Shown here one piece after another: positions 45,786 through 55,700 of a DNA stretch of 64,000 nucleotides. The position numbers were made by a program, and so were the translations under genes. The number at the start of each line of letters is the position of its first letter. The stretch's first letter is position 1. The DNA lies in the NCBI GenBank assembly GCA_030949725.1, contig JAUZSE010000021.1:1-64000 (forward strand), in the 5' to 3' direction. This stretch comes from Sulfurovum sp. (GTDB lineage Bacteria > Campylobacterota > Campylobacteria > Campylobacterales > Sulfurovaceae). The notes under the pieces were generated by a model. That model saw only the letters and a list, made by a program, of their open reading frames with translations, made no database searches and was not told where the DNA came from.

Positions 45786-48175
45786 GGTGTTTCCTTGCTG
45801 ATACGTATTTTTGCTTTTGTATTAAGAATAAGATGATTCATAAATAAATAATTTTTAAATTCTGTTTTAGGTGGATATACCGTTATAGTATACTCTCCAA
45901 TAGGTAAATTTTCACCTAATTTGAGATACATAGGTTCTGACAATGATAAGGTTCCATTTTTATGTGCAATATGAATGGCTTTTTTCCTATTCGCATCAAC
46001 TTCAAAACGATACTTTTGAAATGTATAGGAAGTATAGGCTCTAGTTTCCATATTTAAATTTGATGTTAACTGCATTTTTATAGGTATGATTCCTATAGGT
46101 TCTTTTTCTTCTGTGGCAAACTGAAAGCCTATAGATTCTTCAGAAAACATTTTTTTTATTTTAAATGTTAGAGGTTTAGTAAATGCTATGAAGTTACGCT
46201 TAAAATATATATCCCCATTAGCTCTTGTATGGCTCATAAAAAAATCTATATTTTCTGATGGAGAAAAATGTAAGACATGTTCTTCCCTCATAGATAACAA
46301 AGGTAAGACAATACTCCCTGATGTCCCCTGAAGTGTCTTACTCTCAATCAATACATTATCCATATAGATATTCACTGGTTTGCTATATGGAGCTGTATGA
46401 TGATAAATAAGTATGGGAGTAGTCTCGTTGAGACCTGTATCATCTTGAAATAGTAGTTTGGTTTTTTTGAGTGCAGACACTTTCGTATAAATAGCATTCC
46501 AACTTTGAGAACGAATATAATTGCCTTCTAGTGGTCGCTTTAATAGCAAAGCATGTCCACGCCATTGTTCTTCTGGGAAAAGTTGCTGATAACTATAATG
46601 ACCCATTTTGATAAAAGGATCAACATGAGGAATAGCTGGTTGTTTATAAAGTGTTCTTTCCATCTTAATATAAGGTTCTAAATTAAAATCTAGAGGTCGC
46701 AAAGTAAACCAACTAGGTAATTGATTAAAGTCAGGTTTATCAAATGTCGAAAACGAATAAATAGGATACTCCTTACTTGCACTACGTGTTGAGATACGTA
46801 CAAAAATTTCTTTAGAAGAAGACAATATCACTAAGCTTACATTAGAAGGTAGTTCTATATAAAGATAATATGCTTCGCTTTGGGGTATAAAAGGTCTTAT
46901 ATAATCATAGCGTGAAGGTTTAAAAACTATGGTATGATTGAGTACTTTTATCTCATTATTATCCTTGTCTTTTAACGTCACACTTAAGTCTGCTACTTTA
47001 ACATCTGAACTACGACATTCTACCCGTACATAACGTTTCTTTTTAGCATAAAAAGCATATTCAATACTGTGATTTACATCCAATTGATAATAATGACTAG
47101 CGATAATAGGGGGAAGAGTTAAGGGTTCTTTACTAAGATTATCTTTTAGCTCTATAGATGTAGCAGTAGTACTCACAATCTCAAGTAAGCCATCTTCCTT
47201 ACTTTCAAAATATATAGTCTTTTCACTATGGTCTAAATCATATTTTTTTGTATCTACAAGTATTTTCCCTACATAATACTTTAAAGTTACTATACCAGAA
47301 GAAATACTCATAGGTCTGAAAGTGATGTCATACTTTCCTTTCAATAGATGTCGTGCTCCTGAAAGGTTTATATCAGCATAAATATCAGGTTCTATACTTT
47401 TATAGGGATATACATTTTCTAGTGCAGTTAAAATATAAAGACGACGCACCTGATAATCCTTCTTTTCTACACCTAAGGGACCATTAGGTTTCCATAGAGA
47501 AGAGACAAGGTTATCTTTTTCATTTTTTCTCATGTACTCTGTACCATATATATTCCCTCTGGCTAAATGTTTTTTCTTTGTTTTTGACATACGTTCCCAA
47601 GTAATATCTTGACGATATTTTGGTATCTCTTCTAAAAAATAGCTTCGTATCCCTATATCCACAATACGAGGATCTTTTGATTTTATCTTTAAGCGTATTC
47701 TTCTAGTATATCTATGATTTTTAAGACTAATAAAAAATGATTGACTTATGTTAGGTTTAAGTGCAGTATCCAAATAAAAAAACTTACTTACAAATGTTTT
47801 ATTTGCATCTACAAATTGAGCAAAAGAAGTTTTCATATGATATATTTTAGAATCTAATACTAAATTGTCCTTGTCTAAAAATTCATATTTTAAACTATAA
47901 TATATATCTTTATTATCTTCCATCCTATCAATATTTGAAACAAAGTTTACAGTAGACATAAATTTTAATTGTGTAACAAATGAATTTATCTCAAAAGTAA
48001 GCCACTGTTCTTCAAACATAAGATAGGTTAGCTTACTCTTTATAGATTTATCTAACAGTGATTCTTTCATAGTATCTGACTGAAATAAATTAAAATTAGT
48101 ACGAGGATCAAAATATATAAATAGTATACCAAAGAAAATAACTATTCCAAAAATGTTACGTATTATTTTACGCAT
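45782..48175 (-). CDS. Membrane-anchored periplasmic protein of unknown function
   Basis: A 797-residue protein with one N-terminal helix (NIFGIVIFFGILFIYF) and otherwise a beta-rich periplasmic body, probably several beta-sandwich domains (VRVECRSSDVKVADLSVTLKDK, KPVNIYMDNVLIESKTLQG). No enzymatic motif or known family is recognised. Similar beta-sandwich wording (VHHTAPYS-type strands followed by KTLQGTSGSIVLPLL) recalls the middle of the outer-membrane protein of the same operon. It overlaps the PgsC-like gene by 13 nt and the following gene by 4 nt. A scaffold linking the inner-membrane synthase to the outer-membrane barrel is a plausible guess. Confidence 0.7.
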   Translation of the reverse strand: MRKIIRNIFGIVIFFGILFIYFDPRTNFNLFQSDTMKESLLDKSIKSKLTYLMFEEQWLTFEINSFVTQLKFMSTVNFVSNIDRMEDNKDIYYSLKYEFLDKDNLVLDSKIYHMKTSFAQFVDANKTFVSKFFYLDTALKPNISQSFFISLKNHRYTRRIRLKIKSKDPRIVDIGIRSYFLEEIPKYRQDITWERMSKTKKKHLARGNIYGTEYMRKNEKDNLVSSLWKPNGPLGVEKKDYQVRRLYILTALENVYPYKSIEPDIYADINLSGARHLLKGKYDITFRPMSISSGIVTLKYYVGKILVDTKKYDLDHSEKTIYFESKEDGLLEIVSTTATSIELKDNLSKEPLTLPPIIASHYYQLDVNHSIEYAFYAKKKRYVRVECRSSDVKVADLSVTLKDKDNNEIKVLNHTIVFKPSRYDYIRPFIPQSEAYYLYIELPSNVSLVILSSSKEIFVRISTRSASKEYPIYSFSTFDKPDFNQLPSWFTLRPLDFNLEPYIKMERTLYKQPAIPHVDPFIKMGHYSYQQLFPEEQWRGHALLLKRPLEGNYIRSQSWNAIYTKVSALKKTKLLFQDDTGLNETTPILIYHHTAPYSKPVNIYMDNVLIESKTLQGTSGSIVLPLLSMREEHVLHFSPSENIDFFMSHTRANGDIYFKRNFIAFTKPLTFKIKKMFSEESIGFQFATEEKEPIGIIPIKMQLTSNLNMETRAYTSYTFQKYRFEVDANRKKAIHIAHKNGTLSLSEPMYLKLGENLPIGEYTITVYPPKTEFKNYLFMNHLILNTKAKIRISKETP

Positions 48176-51100
48176 GTATCCTCCACTCTTAAAATATCTA
48201 TAAGATTAGAATAAAACTCCTCTATCTGCTCTTTAAATATCGTATCATCACATTCTATCCTTACTGTATCGTAAGGAGGCTCTGCATTCAGTTTAATAAT
48301 TCCAATAAACTTCTTTTCTAGCTTTTGATAGACAAATAAATAAGACTGTAGATTATAAATATCCACAATGACTTCAAGCTCAAAATTTTCATTAGTATAA
48401 AGACTCTCTAATTCACTAATATCACGATTCGTCAGATAATGTGTCAAATGCAAGAACACATCTTCAGAGTAATTAGTAAATTTTTTAAGTGCTATCGTTT
48501 CTATATATTCAATAAAAGAAGTGCTACGTACATCTATCCCTAATGTTTTAAACTGCTGCATTAGCATATCCTTTGGTGTTGCCTGCCTATATTGTCTACG
48601 AAGAGAAGCTGGTAACCAAAGTATATTAAATGTATTATTTAAGGATTGTTTCAGATACTGTGATTGTATGGCTTGAGCATTATACCCTGCACTTTCAATA
48701 CTTCCATCATTAATTCCTATAGGTATATATTTTTGTAAATAATCATAGATTAATTGTTCTTCATCATTTAATTGTGTACGATTTTCAAAAACCTTATGCA
48801 ATGCCAAAATGGCCTTAGGAGAGCTAGAAATAAGATTTTGTTTCATGCCTCTTACCTGAAGTACATTCATAGAGGTATCTTTACTTTCCCTATACAATAC
48901 TTGACTCAATAAACTAAAAATGCTTCTTTTGTTTTCAAAACGTATTACATCTGCACTGCCATCAGTATTGGTCAATGGATGCGTACCACTTAAGAGTAAT
49001 ACCTTGGCATTAAGCCGTACAAACAATACAAGACTTGATTCAAAAGTATTGGATTCATGAAATGGCCGTGGTGTCTGAATAGCAATATTCTCTGCTTCTC
49101 CTACCTTAAAAATATATGTACCCCAGTATCGTTTTGTCCTACTAGCTACTTCATGTAAAATAATGTAACTTTTACCCTGCATCACATCGTCATACCATGT
49201 TAATGTATAGCCTAGAGATTTCGCTGCTATCGCTATAGGATATAGGTTTAATTTCATACTATCAATATCTAATTTATCTTTATTCTTTATATTCAGAATA
49301 TTATAAATCGGTGTAAAAACCGTATTGTCAAAAAAGAGTAATTCTTGGATATTAGGTGCTATATATACACCAGAATTCTTTTTTGAAATCTCAAGTTTTT
49401 TATCTAAAACCCAAGAATTAAGAAGTCCTTCTATCGTATCCAGTGAAGACTTATGATTCAAATTATTTTTAAAGTAATATTCTGAAGAAATAAGCTGTAA
49501 TCTATCTTTTTCAGTGAGATAAAGTTCTGCAAACCCATTATGTGTGACCGTCTTTTGTATAGATGATTCTGTTTTATCATCCCATGTTATATTTAAAGAA
49601 GGAAGTAATATTTTAAGTCTTGCTAGCTTAAATGCTTTAGGCATATACCCTTGTACAAAAAGGGTAGAAACACTCTCTTCATATAGAATATTGGAAAAGA
49701 GTTCTTTATGTAATGCATTGTTTAATGCTCTTATTTGTACGACATTGTCTTTTGCATAATGTTTATGTACTGTATGGTAGATACTATAATAGTTATTGAA
49801 AATATCTGAAGCTAATTTTCTTTCTATAGCAAATGGTACTCCACTAATAGATAATACTTTTGCATTGCTAAGCTTCATTATAAGCACAGCACTTTCCATA
49901 ATATTTGAGGTTTCTAAAGGATAAGGTACTTCAATGAGCAGTTTATTTTTTTCTTTTAAATCTATAATATAGAGTCCCCATACATAATAGCCATCCACTT
50001 GCGATAATATGAGATAACGTTCTTGAAGTATCATGATTTTATAATGTAGCGCAGACAAAAGCATTTGGATTTGGATTGAATGTTTCTCATACCCCTCATC
50101 AATAAGCGTTAAGACTTTTTCAAATTGACCTAACTCAGAGGGTGTAGGTTTTTGAATATGTACTTCATTACTCTTACCATAAAGATATATTTTCTGTTTT
50201 TCAAGGTAAGTTATCAGATTGCTACTGTCCTTTTCTGCTTTAACTAAGGATACAGAAGAATTAGGTTTCGTATAGAATAAAGAAAACTCTGGTAAAAGTG
50301 TGAGTGTATACCCTATCACTGTAGCAATAAAAATAGAAATCAATGAAGTTTGTAATGTCGTTCTTGTAAATAATGGTATACTAATTTTATCGTACATTTT
50401 TACAGCAATCAATGTGGAAAGAAGATAACCAAACCCAAAATAATCTGAAACTTTATCTTCAGGTATAAAATAAACTATCCCCAAAGAAAGAAGCACTTTA
50501 TAAAAAAACCCAACATTAAAAAATAGTACAATTTTTCTAGCACCCTCCATAGTTATATTACTGAATATAGGAAGTTTCAATACTAACATAGCCAAAAAGA
50601 ATATCAGATATGCTTCTAAAAAAAGAGGTCAATATTTTCATAGGTTGATACCATTGTAGAGCCAATAAGGCTGGCACCAAAATACCATTAAATTCCCAAC
50701 CATAAAAAAAGATTCATTCGTGACGCAACAAAAGCAGTCACTAGTAAAATAATATAAGACTTAGGACTAGCCAAGATAGACCCTGCTATATCTTCATACA
50801 AATACCCAATATTGCTAAGAGAAAAATTTGTATATTCAATCAATATATAACGTACTATAATATACGTTATCCCTAATGTAATAACTAACTGAAATAAACC
50901 ACTAATGAGTTTTGGTTTCCATAAATAGTTGGCTATGAGTGCCACAATAATAAGTCCAAAACTATGTAAACTATCTTGTACATCTAAGTTTACACCATAG
51001 GTAGAAATACTATAGTGGGTTAACCAAGGTAAGGCCCATCCATCGAAAAAAAGCCTTACCGCAACACTTCCTAGCAATAATGCAAAAAACCTATCACGTC

Positions 51101-51374
51101 CAAAAAAGTTTGTCCATAAACTATGTCTTGATGCAACTTCAGAAATAAGATATATTAACTGATAAGTAAGTACACTTTCAAAAAAAATAACCACTACAGA
51201 TAAAGGCTTAATCAGTAGGAGTGGTGTCAAGTACCCAGGAACAATTAAGCCTGTAAAAACCCATCCAAAACGAAGATTAAAAAAAGCAACAACCATGATA
51301 CCAATCCAAACGGTAGTGACAACAGAATGAGAAAGGTAACTAGCGGGTAATATAGGTAAATAAATATCAAACAT
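48163..51374 (-). CDS. Tandem PgsC/CapC-like membrane protein with large C-terminal fusion, frameshifted
   Basis: Two ORFs join into about 1069 residues after removing one base from each of the A7 runs at 50704-50710 and 50618-50624. The N-terminal 220 residues match PgsC/CapC, the membrane partner of the PgsB ligase, including RFGWVFTGLIVPGYLTPLLL. After the junction the pattern returns as YGWEFNGILVPALLALQWYQP, so the PgsC domain is duplicated. From about residue 390 onward the protein is soluble and carries two diverged copies of a domain (WGLYIIDLK...NAKVLSISG and WGTYIFKVG...NAKVLLLSG) that also occurs in the 271-residue neighbour. It follows the CHASE2 sensor by 15 nt. Strong call for PgsC, unknown for the rest. 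Confidence 0.8.
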
Positions 51375-51389
51375 GTGTTATCTTTGACA

Positions 51390-54014
51390 TTAAAAATGCA
51401 CTATTCTTAGTGATAAATGCAAGCCAATACCTTCACTAAGGTCACTAAAAAAATACATGTCTCCTGTCCATGACTTTAGTAACTTGAAAATACTATATAA
51501 CTCTTTATAGCCCTCAGGAATAGAAGCCTCATACATAAAGTAAGACATGAATTGTGTACTAGGTATACCAACTCCATTACTATGTAATACGATATTTAAA
51601 AACTCACCTCTTTCTTCAATAATTATATCAATCACCCCATTTGCTTCAGTATCTTCAATAAGAATATAAAGTAAATAGATTAAATATTCATTAATCTTAT
51701 TCAGTGACACCAATACATAGGGTAGTGTATCTGCTGAGGTTATATTAAAGTTAATATTTTTATCCTTCAATCTCTTTCTTATATATTGACAAGAATACTC
51801 GATATTTTCTATTATATTTATAGGAAATAAATCATCTTGATAATCCTCTATATTTTGCTCCATTAACATAGTAAATTTATGGTAAGAATAGTATAAAGAA
51901 TGGAGTTGGTTCTTTATATTTATAAAAAACTCTTGTTCTATAGATGTTAATATATTGGTATCCAACCTATTAATAGTTTGTTCAAGTGCATGTATTCTAT
52001 TTTTATTTTCAGACAATGATTTATCAAAAATATTTTTTTTAAAATGAAATAATTTATCTATAAAATCAAATTCTAAGAAAGAAAAGATAATGCCATAGGT
52101 ATCAAACAAATAACTCTCAGTAAATTTATTATTTATATCATTTTTTGTTAAAGCTGATACGATCAATAAAAGTTTTTTTTGACTCTTATTACAATATATA
52201 AATTGTTTATGCTCCGTGTTATTCATCACAACATTTCGAATAATGTCTTGCGCTTGTATAAGTGTAATATCTGCTAAAGCATTAAGCATCAAGGGTGCAT
52301 TTAAAGTATAGGCACTCACGTCTTCTTCTTTTAATAAATCTTCCATTTTCTTATTTAAATCCAATATATTACCAAATAAATTATACGAAATAAATGAAGA
52401 GGGACCAAGATCAGAGATCGTATCAGATAGTGCTATTCGTTTTTCAAAGATACGCATACTGCTATGAAACGTGGACATATTTTCATCATTTATATACGTA
52501 TCCATAACTTTAGATAGATATTCTTTCTTTTTTTTACGTTTTACAAAATCCATACGTCCATAAAGTAGACTGCTTACTTCTTGCCCTATACGAGACAAAA
52601 GTAATAACATATCAGCCTCACTACCATGCTCTAATTTATCTTGAGATATTGCTAAAAAACCTATCACGTTATTGTTATAAATAAGAGGAACTATAGTCTC
52701 AACCATAAATGTATCATTATTTGTAAAGAATTGACGAAAAGGTGTCACTGCACTTTTAGATTTAATCGCTGTAGCATATGGTTCTCTTGTATAGTCACGT
52801 CTAAGTTCTTTAATTTCATCTAACTCACAATTATAAGAAGCAATTGCTTTTATGTGTGTATCATAATCAATTTTTTCAAAGATAATGAGCTTATTACTAG
52901 GAACTAACTGGCGGATAATACTGATAATATCTAACCAATAAGTATCTGAGTTATAAAAAGTCTTATAAAATGTTTTTTCTCTTATTTTTAGTGTCAATCT
53001 ATTTAAAATATTTTGTTCACTTTTTTCTTTTAGATTTTGCCAATAATGCATCAAAGAATAATTAATCAAGCTAGTAATAAAAAACATTTCTACTAAAGGT
53101 ATTACAATTAATCCATAAGATACAGCCATCCAATATAGAAAAGAAGGAACTACAAATATAAAAACAGTATTTATTTTATGATATTTATGATATTTATGAA
53201 AAAGTACAATGGATAAAAGGAGCCATAACGTACTAAATATCACCATATATAAAATATATTGTCCTATTGTAAATTCAGAAATCCACTCATTGAACATAAA
53301 ACTTTTTAAAAAGAATGCAAGATGTCTCTGATGCAAAAATACTTCTTTCTCTTCTATATAGGATGATGCCATCATATAGTGATTGTCTATATTTGACAGT
53401 ACCACAATCTTATTGGTTAATAATTCTGAGACAACATTGTTTTCTAAAATATCCCTTGCATGTAATTTAGCAAAACTAGGATTACTATTATAATTGATAT
53501 ACTGATTTACTTTAGGCATGTTCTTTTGATTGAATCCTAAATTTAAGGAGGATATATTCTCATAGTCTAAATATGGCACACCTCTGTTAGATGTTCTCTC
53601 ATATAATTTATTAAAATTATACACCCCAATTTGATTATTATGATTATCAAAATAATTAATATGATCTTTATCTGACATAAAAATAGGCCGTACAAAAAGT
53701 ATCTGTGGCAACTCTACAAACATAGTATCAAATTCAAGCGTTTTAAATGTTTCATTGTGAAAAACATCTACTAAAAATAATTCTGGTTTTTGTAAATTAA
53801 CCAAACGAATAACTTTAACTAAATCATCTGATGATATTATAGAGGCATCAATCAAAGTAAATTTTTCATGATGATCATTAGAAGAAGGCAACAAATTATA
53901 AGTACGATTATAAATATAGTTATTGAAGAAGAAGAAAACACCACTAGTCCAACCTAATGCGAGCAAAATAAATAATTTGAATAATAATGATAAAAAATAA
54001 TGGTTTTTAAACAT
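51390..54014 (-). CDS. CHASE2-GAF sensor with degenerate kinase-like ATPase domain
   Basis: An 874-residue membrane sensor. One helix at residues 10-30, a periplasmic CHASE2-like domain (FTLIDASIISSDDLVKVIRL, PELFLVDVFHN) and then three helices around 245-325, the usual CHASE2 layout. A GAF-like region follows (LIIFEKIDYDTHIKAIASY, VIGFLAISQDKLEHGSEADMLLL), then a long helical part and a C-terminal HATPase_c-like fold ending GIGLHLSLRIV. The G1 box reads LHSNGVGIPS, so the Asp of the DxGxG motif is replaced by Ser, and I find no clear phospho-acceptor histidine box. It may be a signalling pseudokinase or scaffold for the synthase genes downstream. Confidence 0.75.
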   Translation of the reverse strand: MFKNHYFLSLLFKLFILLALGWTSGVFFFFNNYIYNRTYNLLPSSNDHHEKFTLIDASIISSDDLVKVIRLVNLQKPELFLVDVFHNETFKTLEFDTMFVELPQILFVRPIFMSDKDHINYFDNHNNQIGVYNFNKLYERTSNRGVPYLDYENISSLNLGFNQKNMPKVNQYINYNSNPSFAKLHARDILENNVVSELLTNKIVVLSNIDNHYMMASSYIEEKEVFLHQRHLAFFLKSFMFNEWISEFTIGQYILYMVIFSTLWLLLSIVLFHKYHKYHKINTVFIFVVPSFLYWMAVSYGLIVIPLVEMFFITSLINYSLMHYWQNLKEKSEQNILNRLTLKIREKTFYKTFYNSDTYWLDIISIIRQLVPSNKLIIFEKIDYDTHIKAIASYNCELDEIKELRRDYTREPYATAIKSKSAVTPFRQFFTNNDTFMVETIVPLIYNNNVIGFLAISQDKLEHGSEADMLLLLSRIGQEVSSLLYGRMDFVKRKKKKEYLSKVMDTYINDENMSTFHSSMRIFEKRIALSDTISDLGPSSFISYNLFGNILDLNKKMEDLLKEEDVSAYTLNAPLMLNALADITLIQAQDIIRNVVMNNTEHKQFIYCNKSQKKLLLIVSALTKNDINNKFTESYLFDTYGIIFSFLEFDFIDKLFHFKKNIFDKSLSENKNRIHALEQTINRLDTNILTSIEQEFFINIKNQLHSLYYSYHKFTMLMEQNIEDYQDDLFPINIIENIEYSCQYIRKRLKDKNINFNITSADTLPYVLVSLNKINEYLIYLLYILIEDTEANGVIDIIIEERGEFLNIVLHSNGVGIPSTQFMSYFMYEASIPEGYKELYSIFKLLKSWTGDMYFFSDLSEGIGLHLSLRIVHF

Positions 54015-54018
54015 ATTT

Positions 54019-54246
54019 CTAAGATATACTCAACAAAACTAAAAAATCAAGATTACGTGTCTGAAAATTATCATTTTCTAAAATAGAATGATTGAGAAAT
54101 AGTTCTGATTCTTTTTTGAGAACTTCTTTTTTTAAGAGCAGATCAAGTTCTTTGGATTCATTCTCACCCAATTCTCTATGATTTATAGGGATAGTGCTTG
54201 ATTTTATTTTGGGGTTTTTGGATTGGATTAGTATATACCTCATCAT
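54019..54246 (-). CDS. Small unknown protein between kinase and CHASE2 sensor
   Basis: A 75-residue hydrophilic, Glu/Lys/Asn-rich protein (ENESKELDLLLKKEVLKKESELF). Its start overlaps the kinase stop by 4 nt (ATGA) and it ends 4 nt before the CHASE2 gene, which argues for a real, translated gene. No family, signal peptide or membrane helix is seen; a small adaptor is conceivable but unsupported. Confidence 0.55.
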   Translation of the reverse strand: MMRYILIQSKNPKIKSSTIPINHRELGENESKELDLLLKKEVLKKESELFLNHSILENDNFQTRNLDFLVLLSIS

Positions 54247-55283
54247 TTATCTAAAATAACGAAAGAAAAAGTAGATCCTTTTTCTTCTTCACTTTCTATC
54301 TCTAGTTTAGAACGGTGCATCGTTAGAATACTTTTTACAATAGAAAGTCCCAAACCCATAGAGTTGTCCCAATTGTGTGTCCCTGAACGGTAAAACTTTT
54401 TAGTCACTTTTTCTATATCGGAAGAAGAAATACCTGCACCTTTGTCAGATATAGATATCTGTTCTTTATTCACTACTACTTGGACTAGATCTTTAGAATA
54501 CTTCAATGCGTTTTCAATGAGATTTTTCAACACGACTTCCAAGAGTGTCCTATCTGCTTCTACTGTATAACTACTTCCCTCTAAAATAATCTCTCTTTGT
54601 GGATATTTATCGCTCAAAGAAACTTTTACCTCTTCTGCCAATGTATAAAAATCAAAAGTACTAGGATGCAAAGTCGCTTCCCCACTCTCAAATTTATTCC
54701 ATAAGACAAGGCGACTCAAAAGTGCTTCAATTTTGAGACCATTATTATAAATTTTATTTAAGAATTTTTCTTGTAAAACTGCAGGAATTTCTTTGTCATC
54801 TTCAAGTGTCTGTGCGTATCCCATAATCGAAGCAATCGGGTTGCGAAATTCGTGTGCGATGGCGGAGATCATATCTCCACGTTGACGATTTTTTAGTTTG
54901 AGTTTTGCATTATAACGCTGCTTCACATCTTCACGTTTTTTAGAACTACTAAGTGTTTTGATAAGGTTTTGATTGATGTCTTCAAATTCCTGTGTAAAAA
55001 AATGTGCCTTATACTCAAATGTATCCACTTTATCCAGATTGCCAAGATTTTCCAAATATTCATTGATGAGATTTAACTCTTTTTGCATACGTTTCGCACC
55101 ACGGTACACAGTAAATATAAACACCGAGAAACCCAATCCCAATAAAGAAAGTGACAGCAGTGCAACATTTTCATCAGGCACCAAAAGAAGGAAGAATATA
55201 GTAAATACAACAAAAATAAATACAGCAACACTCACAAGTCTTGCCATCACATATTCTTTAAAGTGCGGTCTTTTAAATAACAT
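54243..55283 (-). CDS. Sensor histidine kinase
   Basis: A 346-residue kinase with two adjacent N-terminal helices (residues 13-60) and almost no periplasmic loop, so it likely senses a membrane or cytoplasmic state. The H box is ISAIAHEFRNPIASIMGYAQTLED, the N box LKNLIENALKYSK and the G boxes ISDKGAGISSSDIEK and MGLGLSIVKSIL, all intact. No response regulator gene is adjacent, so its partner is elsewhere or is supplied by another system. It precedes the CHASE2/PgsC/PgsB genes on the same strand. Confidence 0.9.
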   Translation of the reverse strand: MLFKRPHFKEYVMARLVSVAVFIFVVFTIFFLLLVPDENVALLSLSLLGLGFSVFIFTVYRGAKRMQKELNLINEYLENLGNLDKVDTFEYKAHFFTQEFEDINQNLIKTLSSSKKREDVKQRYNAKLKLKNRQRGDMISAIAHEFRNPIASIMGYAQTLEDDKEIPAVLQEKFLNKIYNNGLKIEALLSRLVLWNKFESGEATLHPSTFDFYTLAEEVKVSLSDKYPQREIILEGSSYTVEADRTLLEVVLKNLIENALKYSKDLVQVVVNKEQISISDKGAGISSSDIEKVTKKFYRSGTHNWDNSMGLGLSIVKSILTMHRSKLEIESEEEKGSTFSFVILDK

Positions 55284-55297
55284 AATAAAGCGCTATT

Positions 55298-55687
55298 TTA
55301 TTTAGCTTTTTTTTCAACATCATTGATATAGCTTAAAAAATCTTCTATATTAAAGTATCCAATAATTTCTTCTATCACTGCTTTATTTTCTTTCATAAAA
55401 AAAATGGTAGGTACTCCATCTATCGAAGGCAATATAGACATTGCCTTAGCATCTTCTCTCATCACTTTTACCACAACAAACTTTTCAAGTCTTTGCTTCA
55501 CACTAGCATCTGACAAGGTACCATGTTTCATTTTTTTACACCATCCGCAGTTTTCACCTTCTACAAAAACCATAATATTTTTATGTTCTTTTTTCGCTAT
55601 ATTCAATGCTGTATTTATATCTTTTACCCATTCAAGAGAAAAGAGCGTACTCGAAAAAAGCAAGAGTCCTAATATTATTTTGTTCAT
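55298..55687 (-). CDS. Periplasmic thioredoxin-like protein (CGWC)
   Basis: A 129-residue protein with a signal peptide (MNKIILGLLLFSSTLFS) and the thioredoxin-like active site GENCGWCKKM, plus the cis-proline segment IDGVPTIFFMKENK. It resembles the DUF255/SoxW-type secreted thioredoxins that reduce or form disulfides in the periplasm. It lies 13 nt after dapE and 14 nt before the kinase, inside the leftward operon. Its substrate could be any envelope protein. Confidence 0.87.
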   Translation of the reverse strand: MNKIILGLLLFSSTLFSLEWVKDINTALNIAKKEHKNIMVFVEGENCGWCKKMKHGTLSDASVKQRLEKFVVVKVMREDAKAMSILPSIDGVPTIFFMKENKAVIEEIIGYFNIEDFLSYINDVEKKAK

Positions 55688-55700
55688 ATTTATCCTTAAT

